Shown here in pieces: positions 57,110 to 64,000 of a stretch of 64,000 nt of DNA; positions within the stretch are counted from its first letter, which is position 1; each line of letters begins with the position of its first letter. The translations under genes and the position numbers were made by a program. The stretch is from the NCBI GenBank assembly GCA_902805475.1, contig CADCSX010000026.1:1-64000 (forward strand), given 5' to 3'. Under the pieces are notes generated by a model. The model had not been told where the DNA came from and did no database searches. It saw nothing but the letters and a program-made list of their open reading frames with translations. The stretch is from Entonaema liquescens (taxonomy: Eukaryota; Ascomycota; Sordariomycetes; Xylariales; Xylariaceae).

Positions 57110-57757
57110 GTTTGCTTCAACTTATTTGGCAGAATAGAATATTTTGGTAAAAAAAAAAAAAATTTTAAAATTTTTTTTGTGGTTGTGAAGAGATATTGAA
57201 GCAACTTGAATACCACCTCCTTGTTTAGACAACCTGTACGTATATACCCACCATGATTTGCATAAAAGACCACGTAAATAGCGGGGAATCCGGAAAGCCG
57301 GGAATCCGGGCATAGTTACATCCTCCAAGAGTTCATTTGACCTGAATTAAATATCACGGGGTCAATTCTGTAAGGGGGGTTATCTGGAGTTTTGCTTTGT
57401 TCATTCAAAATAGTATTGCGAAAATGGCTAATAAGCTCAGCTACCTACCAATTGGCTTAGATGGTGAGAACATAACTGGTATTATGTCAAAGTTCTTAGA
57501 CCTGTGCCAATATCAGTTAAACAATACTGCGTTAGCAAGAGTCAAAGCCGAGCCTCTTTCAAATATTGGCTACACAAGAAGGACGTCTTCGTCTTATTAT
57601 ACGAAACTTCGACTTAACGTAAGCATTTCTAGGCTGCTTAATATTTTTTATTAAGGAGTTAGACCGTCACTCGGGAATACGTTGCATCCCTAATAGCTTA
57701 TACGGCAACAGAATCGTTTCATTTCGATTTTGAGGGAGTTTTATTTTATTTTGTCTA
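57110..57757. other. P450 upstream region
   Basis: It contains an A13/T8 homopolymer palindrome at about 57150-57178 and a GGGAATCCGG direct repeat near 57282-57309. The 85-codon frame at 57397-57654 is not recognised. No further gene is supported. Confidence 0.5.
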
Positions 57758-57826
57758 AGGTAGATCACCCATCTACGAGCCTACCCCTGAACGAGCCACG
57801 ATTTCCCATACAAAATCGCCAAAACA
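57758..57826 (+). repeat. left terminal inverted repeat
   Basis: Perfect 69-bp match, in inverse orientation, to 58476-58544. Its G+C content is ordinary, in sharp contrast to the following A/T core. Confidence 0.92.
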
Positions 57827-58475
57827 CTATATTTCTATTTAATTTTAAAAACCCATCAACGTAATAATATAAATTTAAAATAACTAATACTTTTTAGTAT
57901 TTTATAATATTTAATAGAATATTTAAAAAGATTTACCAAATATTTAATAAAATATATATTTTTAAACGTTTTATTAACGTATAACATTTTTACATATAAA
58001 TTATTAACAAATTTGTTAAAGATTAATATTTTTAATAACTTTTCGAATATTTATTATATAAAAATATAAAAAATGGTTTTAAATAAAGAAAAATCCAAAT
58101 TAATTAAAACAATTAAAATATTACGTAATATAATTTTCTTTATTTATTTATATAATATTTTATTATATTAATATTTTAATTTAATTAAAATAATTATATT
58201 ACGTAATAATATTAATTTATATTAAATAGGAAAAAATTAAATAATCGAAATCTATTTTTTTTCATTTTAATTAGATTTTTAATTATTTAATTATTTAATT
58301 TTGAAATTTATATAAAATATTAAATTATTTTAAAAAAGTTTAAATATTTTATATCTTTTTAAATATTAATAAATTATTTTTTTTAAAAATATATGTAATT
58401 ATAATTTTAAAATACAATTTTAAATTAACTTTCCGATTTTTAATACCTATTTTATTTAATTAATTATAAATATGC

Positions 58476-58544
58476 TGTTTTGGCGATTTTGTATGGGAAA
58501 TCGTGGCTCGTTCAGGGGTAGGCTCGTAGATGGGTGATCTACCT
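58476..58544 (-). repeat. right terminal inverted repeat
   Basis: Perfect 69-bp inverse match to 57758-57826, ending in GATCTACCT before the TA duplication. Confidence 0.92.
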
Positions 58545-59027
58545 TATTAGGCAATGGAGGTGAGTCTCTTAGTGACAAGAGTCTAATAGTTAAGTTGCTC
58601 TCTTACTTTAGTTCAATGGACGTAAATCTTGCGTGACCACAGGGATCGTTAAACTACCTAGGTAGTAAAATATAACACCCTACAATAAGAAGCCAAAGTT
58701 GAGTGAAACAAAGCAAGTCCAGCATTTTGCCTGTTTAACATAAGAGTATTTACCTTCGACTGGATCTTCAAGGGCTTTGTTCATGAACAGGAGCTTCAAG
58801 TCTGTAAAAGAACATGATAAAACAATGCTTTAGTTATACTTAGAGCCATGCGTGATATTTAGTATAAACTAGGAAGGTCTTGTAAAAGCTTCTTACCGCC
58901 GGGTATAGAATTGTTTTCTGGCAATGTTCGGGTAACCATTCCTATTACCTAGTATGGTTTGCCGTAACTAACGTTTTTGTAGCATTTCGGGTACTTCTAC
59001 GGTCATAACTAGAACTAAAGTATCATA
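58545..59027. other. intergenic region right of the TIR element
   Basis: Upstream region of the kinase-like gene. It contains a CTACCTAGGTAG palindrome at 58654-58665. No gene is supported. Confidence 0.5.
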
Positions 59028-60648
59028 ATGGATTATGCGCTTATAGGAAGACTGCTCCTTTCGCTGCCCGCGAGGGAAGCGGAAAAGGCTAGGATGGCGG
59101 CGTTAGCTGATCAGACCTCCACGTATTTTGTACCAGCTGAGAACCTCGCATATCGTGGTGTTGCGGGCATAGGGCGCCGTAAGTAAACTCCTCTCTTTTC
59201 ATCACGAGGGAAACTCTTTCTCATTTGTGACTAAGGGGGTTTTATACGATAGCGGATGCATACTAACTATCTCTTTCCTAGATGGCGGCGCACTCTTATT
59301 CAGAGACAGTAGAAGACAACCATCTCGGTTGGTGGTCGTGAAGTACTCGCTTAACGACCGAGCAGACGCGGACTTGAGAAATGAGTCGAAGTACCTCGAA
59401 ATGTTAAGGGGGGCTGAACATATTGGGCAAACTATTCCCTTTCCCGGGGCCACTATTGATGTAACGGGTACTGGAAGACGTCCTACTCTTGCGCTCGACT
59501 ATATCCCGTATGGTACTTTAGCTGCCTTACGAAGCAGATTGGACCAGACTTATTCCCTAATACCTAGCCGGTTCCTGTGGAGTATATTTCTCTGTTGTAA
59601 GTACTAGTCATCATTTATACCGAGACCCTAGCCTCTAGGCTTTGTGTTAATTACGTTCCCAAGTATGAAGCTAACCAGACTTTTCCTATTATAGTGGTAC
59701 GTCAGGTCGTCGCCATGGCTTATCCCCCGTTTGGTGGACCCGATGAGCCACTTAGGAGGGAAGTAATACGACCTGATATAGAGCCAATGGGGGTAATGCA
59801 GAATTCGGCCCACGGCAATAACATCGTCATTGGCGATATGAGTGATGACCCCGAAGAACATACAATGGTTCCAATTTTCAAGGTATGTTAAAGTTCATTC
59901 GAAGGGCAAAGTTATACCCTGACATCCCCTAATAAAGAAAGCTACCTACCTATAAGAAATATGCTAATCATTCTTACAGCTTATTGATTTTGGACGAGGC
60001 GAAACGTTTGCCAATGCCGAAAGCGCGATTCTCAATAATACATTCAATATTGCAGCCGTTAGTCACCTTGTCGTAAGAGCCAGCTTTGGAATGCCTTGCT
60101 AACATAGGTATATATAGTTCCTGATTTCTGCCGTCCAAAGGCCTGTAGACCCGGATTATCTAAACGCGGACCCAATGGAGACTTATACATATTTCCATGT
60201 TAACGAATCAACTGGCGACCATAGCTACATGATGACATGTGCACCCCCTTTCTTCACGGAGTCGAAGTATATAGATATCCCATTACGGGACATCGTAGCG
60301 AGATGCATGGCGGTCAATGCGGACGAAATTCCGTCTCTAGAGGAACTCGTAGCAGAAGCCGAGAGAGGAGTGGCAAAAAGACCCGAAGATATACGATACG
60401 ATGCTGAAGCAAACATCGCATATTATGAGGGAGACACTATGGTGAGAGAATTTGTGCAATCATTTATTTTCGATGCCGGCACAATAGAAGAGGAAGCAGC
60501 TAGTCTTAACAACCGCCCGCGAAACCATCACCTAGGAACATCTGTGCTTGGTATTAATGCGACTACAAGATCAGGATTAGCTGAACGGGCACAGTCAAGT
60601 CAGAATAACCAGAGAGCCGAGACGGCACCTGACGATGATGTCGACTAG
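59028..60648 (+). CDS. protein-kinase-like protein with degenerate catalytic loop, 5 exons
   Basis: Exons are 59028-59178, 59282-59596, 59695-59882, 59980-60072 and 60118-60648, in phase, giving about 425 residues. A kinase-like fold is suggested by the ordered presence of RLVVVKYSLND (the VAIK lysine), NESKYLEMLRGAEHI (helix C Glu), ALDYIPYGTLAALRSRL (hinge), HGNNIVIGD (catalytic-loop Asn) and KLIDFGRGE (DFG). The HxD Asp is missing: the aligned segment reads MQNSAHGNN. After DFG come FNIAAVSHLV and an acidic, Gln/Asn-rich C-terminal tail (about 350-425). This resembles lineage-specific fungal kinase-like proteins, which are numerous and mostly uncharacterised. Catalysis is doubtful; ATP or partner binding is possible. 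It is not a canonical Ser/Thr kinase. Confidence 0.65.
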
Positions 60649-62346
60649 AAACCGTGGATAGGATATCTACGGCCTATAAGCGCTTCAAAAAGAAGTCATT
60701 ATGAAGGCATAGGGGGAAACTAATGGCTAGCGGATAGCGGAACATATAATTTAAACGTTTGGCGACTGTGGGAGGGACCGCGGCAGCAAATTCCAAACCT
60801 AAGCAGTCACCTTGACAGATATAAATAACAACATGCCTCTAAAAGATTCAAATATGTTTATCTAATGCCTATACGATGTTGTAATAGCGAGACATCCAGT
60901 CATGAGATACCAAGACCTGAGTATATAGCAGTACTTTGACCGAGGATAAAGGTTGGAGCTACATAGAGTATTTATTGAACGCTCATGCAATACAGAAGCT
61001 CAGCCAATGTCGTAATGCGGGGAATCTACTTTAAGTAAGGTGAGCTTTAGGGCAAGGGTATAGTATGGGGAGTAGGAGTGCGGCACTTATACTGGTGCAG
61101 CTAGCCTCGATGACTGATTGGAAGAGTATAATGCTTAGAATAGATGAGTAGTATAGGCGGGACTTCCCGTCACGAAAAGATAACCCAAAACGTGTGAGGC
61201 AATCGTCATACACCTAAATTAGGAAACCTATCGTATACGCCAAGCTGGAGCAAACGAGAGAACATTCGGAAATTCACCGAGAGCTCTATAAGCTATACTG
61301 TGGCGGATTATAGCTATTCTTCAGATATCTGATTAACCGACGATTTGTTAATGGATTTTCAACTAACAGAGCGGCCGAGCATTGCGCCGTGTCATACGTC
61401 ACTGAATATTTGACACGAGTAAAGTAATCATTCGTAGAGAAATCGTCTATATCGGCATAGGGTATCTAGAGCTAGTCTGCTCTGACTTCATAGTGTTGAC
61501 GTCTTGATGCTAAGCAGATATTTTAAGACAACAGTTATCTTGGGTATTAGCAACTTTACACATTAGGGGAGTGGGGGTTATCTAAGTCTATTTCCTCGGT
61601 GGTATCGAGTCGTGTTAGTCTTAGGGCCTTAGCACCAGATCCTTCCGAATAAAACCATATGCAACATAAGGTACCAAGGCCATATAAAACCTGCTTATAA
61701 AAATAACTACTGTAGGAACTGAGCCTCGGTCGTTCTTAGTAAGTTGGATCGTGCTGGGCCTATGCATGTCGGTGCCATTCCCGCTTTCCAAGCCGTGGAG
61801 TCCCCGCGACCTAAGCTCTGGTTGGACAAATCGAAGTGCGGGTGCTGAATCGCTTTCGGCCTATTGCAACGCGTCGCGCGATGCGGAGTGACGATCGTTT
61901 TATGCACCAAGGGGTAGCCTAACTTCATCAGGAAAAGGAAACCAGGGGATGAGGCAGTTGGAGATGGGGCTTATGTTAACGGTATTATTGCACTAGGCCA
62001 AGTTGTCGACCTATTTGCCCAGGCATTTTATTTCCTAATGTCGAGAAATATCCAATAAGTGCTGCTGGTAAGGATGGCGGAGTTAATGACGGAGCTTCTG
62101 TCGGCCATTTTAGTATGTTGGTCGATCTTGGACTCGGTCCGTGTACTGTTGAAATCGGCCTCTTGTGAAATGTGACCGGAGGCGGGGACGGAGTTGTCTT
62201 AGTCTCGTGTAGTCACAATCGTGAACCACGCCGCCCCCATACTATAAGTGTGACAATGAATCCTGTTGTTTTTTCTCTTCTTCTCCTCAGCCATCCGCCA
62301 ACCCTCTAGACACTTCACCCCTGGGCTTCTAATACTTTTCGCAAAC
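60649..62346. other. gene-poor intergenic region
   Basis: The region separates the kinase-like gene from the amylase gene. Short frames such as 61031-61213 and 61707-61928 lack recognisable families. The right end is the amylase promoter. No gene is supported. Confidence 0.5.
62242..62248 (+). promoter_or_regulatory. TATA-like box of the amylase gene
   Basis: CTATAAG lies about 100 bases upstream of the amylase start codon, followed by a C/T-rich stretch (TTTTCTCTTCTTCTCC). This is typical of an inducible, highly expressed fungal secretory gene. Confidence 0.4.
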
Positions 62347-63865
62347 ATGCGAACGTCGTTGGCTTCGCTCGCACTCCTTTCCGAGCTGTTCACCGTGGCC
62401 CTCTCGGCCAACACGGACGCTTGGAAAACCAGGAATATCTACTTTGCGCTCACAGACCGCGTGGCTCGGAGCGGCGACGACAATGGAGGCAATGCATGTG
62501 GCAACCTCTCAAACTACTGCGGTGGTACTTTCAAGGGCCTTCAATCAAAGCTCGACTACATTGCTGGTATGGGCTTCGATGCTATCTGGATTACACCTGT
62601 AGTTACAAGTAAGCTTTACCCTTCCTCTCATTAAGTGTATTCCGTCTTCCCTGGAAAACTAACCACTGTGTTAAATTTAGACAGCCCCGGGGGGTATCAC
62701 GGATATTGGGCGACAGATCTGTACGGTATCAACTCAAACTACGGATCGGCAGATGACCTTAAAGCCCTAGTCAGCGCTGCACACGAAAAGGTATGCGAGA
62801 GAGTCTTTGTCCGTCTTTAAGCGACTGCTGACCTAGAATTCGTCAATTTAGGGTATATACATCATGGTCGATGTGGTCGCAAACCACGTAGGCCCATCTG
62901 CCCTTGGGGACCGCAAGCCAGAGCCCCTAAACCAAGCTAGCTCCTATCACGGGCAATGCGAAATCAACTATTCTGACCAGAATAGTGTGGAGAACTGCTG
63001 GATTGCTGACTTACCCGATTTGAACACTCAAGACGATAGAATCCGATCCGTCTTCAAAGACTGGATCAAATATCTTGTTTCGGAGTATAGCTTTGATGGT
63101 GTTCGTATTGACACGGTGAAGCACGTCGAGAAGGACTACTGGCCAGGATTCTCCGAGGCTGCCGGAGTCTACACAATCGGCGAGGTCTTTGACGGAGACC
63201 CGAACTACGTTGCCGGCTATGCCGGTCTTATGGGCGGGTTGTTGAACTACCCGATGTATTACCCAATGAACAACTTCTACCAGCAGAAGGGTTCGAGCCA
63301 GGCCATTGTCGACATGTACGACCAGGTCAGCTCCAAGTTCCCCGACCCAACTGCGCTGGGTTCGTTCATAGACAACCACGACAATGCACGATGGCTAAAC
63401 GCGAAGAATGACCTTGCTTTACTTAAGAACGCCCTCGCCTACGTCATCCTTGCCAGAGGTATTCCGATTGTGTACTACGGCACAGAGCAGGCATACGCTG
63501 GCGGCAACGACCCCGCTAACCGTGAAGATCTCTGGCGCAGCAACTTTAACACCGATGCTGAAATCTATAAGGCCATATCCAAACTGTCGGCCGCTAGGAA
63601 ATCGGCTGGTGGGCTAGCTGGCAACGACCAGACCCATCTGTATGTTGCGGATACTGCTTACGCCTGGAGCCGAGCTGGTGGCGACCTAGTTGTTCTCACT
63701 ACCAACAGTGGATCTGGATCGAGCGGACAGCACTGTTTCAACACGCAGGCTCCCAACAGATCGTGGAACAACACTTTCAGCACTGGATCCTACACCTCGG
63801 ATGGAGATGGAAAAGTGTGCCTGGACGTTACCAACGGGGAACCTGTTGTCTTGGTCGCGTCTTGA
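62347..63865 (+). CDS. secreted alpha-amylase (GH13), 3 exons
   Basis: Extracellular starch-degrading endo-1,4-alpha-glucanase of the fungal Taka-amylase type. Exons are 62347-62608, 62681-62790 and 62852-63865, in phase, giving 461 residues. The signal peptide is MRTSLASLALLSELFTVALSA. GH13 regions in order are GFDAIWITPVV, GYHGYWATDLYGIN, MVDVVANHVG (region I), GVRIDTVKH (nucleophile Asp, about 211), YTIGEVFDGD (acid/base Glu, about 235) and GSFIDNHDNAR (Asp, about 301). The beta-sandwich domain C follows, with paired cysteines (GQHCFNT, GKVCLDV) and ends EPVVLVAS. No starch-binding domain follows the stop, so the enzyme is the short form. It probably works with other amylolytic genes elsewhere. 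Identification is secure. Confidence 0.95.
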
Positions 63866-64000
63866 AATCCTACGCAGCGTGAAACGAGTCAGGACCGTTG
63901 ATCTTGATGAAAATAACTACCTAAGGTACGCAGGGTACGTGGGGACAAAAATGTAATTTGCGGTCGCATGTTTAATGTTGAGGATTTAGTTTGAAATAGA
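63866..64000. other. 3' flank of the amylase gene
   Basis: This is the 3' flanking sequence to the window edge. No further feature is seen. Confidence 0.6.

Larger units (their letters stand above)
57758..58544. mobile_element. 787-bp TIR element with TA target duplication and A/T-saturated interior
   Basis: The sequence 57758-57826 is repeated as a perfect inverse copy at 58476-58544 (69 bp each, starting AGGTAGATCACCC). The element is flanked on both sides by TA (57756-57757 and 58545-58546), the target duplication expected of Tc1/mariner-like insertion. The interior of about 650 bp is almost purely A and T and has no coding frame, so the copy is non-autonomous, either a MITE or a RIP-degraded transposon. 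A nested 17-bp perfect inverted repeat (58119-58135 with 58192-58208, centred on ATTACGTAAT) lies inside. The terminal repeats keep normal G+C and no mismatches, unlike the core. It sits between the P450 and the kinase-like gene. Confidence 0.85.

Noticed and set aside
57397..57654. 85-codon plus-strand frame beside the TIR element, considered as a transposase remnant
   Set aside because: No transposase motif (no DDE/DDD signature or helix-turn-helix) is visible, and it lies outside the terminal repeats.

Overview
The window looks like nuclear DNA of a filamentous ascomycete (Pezizomycotina, probably a Sordariomycete). Genes carry short GT..AG introns of about 45-150 bases with CTAAC/CTGAC-type branch sites, coding G+C is moderate, and intergenic DNA is A+T-rich. 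The products are typical of filamentous fungi: an eqolisin glutamic protease, a Zn(II)2Cys6 regulator, a GH16 glucanase, a fungal alpha-amylase and a SWR1-C subunit. No rRNA, intact tRNA, CRISPR array or bacterial-type operon was seen. All gene models below were spliced by hand by checking splice signals, reading phase and protein continuity.

Layout. 1-4353 is gene-poor. 4354-10000 is a metabolic block: GH16 glucanase (+), medium-chain reductase (-), short-chain dehydrogenase (+) and a secreted DUF8021-like protein (-). 11376-15543 holds a membrane-anchored ZZ/EF-hand protein (-) and a small secreted protein (-). 17601-29060 is a housekeeping block: M50B-like peptidase, a disordered protein, an alpha/beta hydrolase, a Swc3-like SWR1 subunit, an ABHD12-like hydrolase and N-myristoyltransferase. 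After a possible 65-residue Cys-rich gene (29902-30276) and a 2.9 kb gene-poor gap come a 1-Cys peroxiredoxin, a 1051-residue kelch/BTB-like protein, a large alpha/beta hydrolase and a patatin-type triacylglycerol lipase (33216-44729). From 45496 the character becomes accessory: a transcription factor with two tandem zinc clusters (-), a 13-exon sugar transporter (+), an eqolisin (+), a cytochrome P450 (-), a 787-bp inverted-repeat transposable element with an almost pure A/T interior, a degenerate kinase-like protein (+) and a secreted alpha-amylase (+).

How the genes may work together. The secreted amylase, the secreted glutamic protease and the sugar transporter suit a saprotroph or plant-associated fungus; the GH16 glucanase lacks a signal peptide. 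The regulator, transporter, protease and P450 lie within about 12 kb, but no backbone synthase is present, so I do not call a biosynthetic cluster. The core genes (NMT, Swc3, patatin lipase, peroxiredoxin, ABHD12) act independently.

Most interesting: the TA-flanked element with perfect 69-bp inverted repeats around an A/T-saturated core; the tandem Zn2Cys6 clusters; an 8-base microexon carrying the oxyanion-hole region of the ABHD12-like hydrolase; an NMT whose C-terminus, normally catalytic, runs past the expected end; a kinase-like protein without the catalytic Asp; and apparent frame breaks in the GH16 and ZZ/EF-hand genes.
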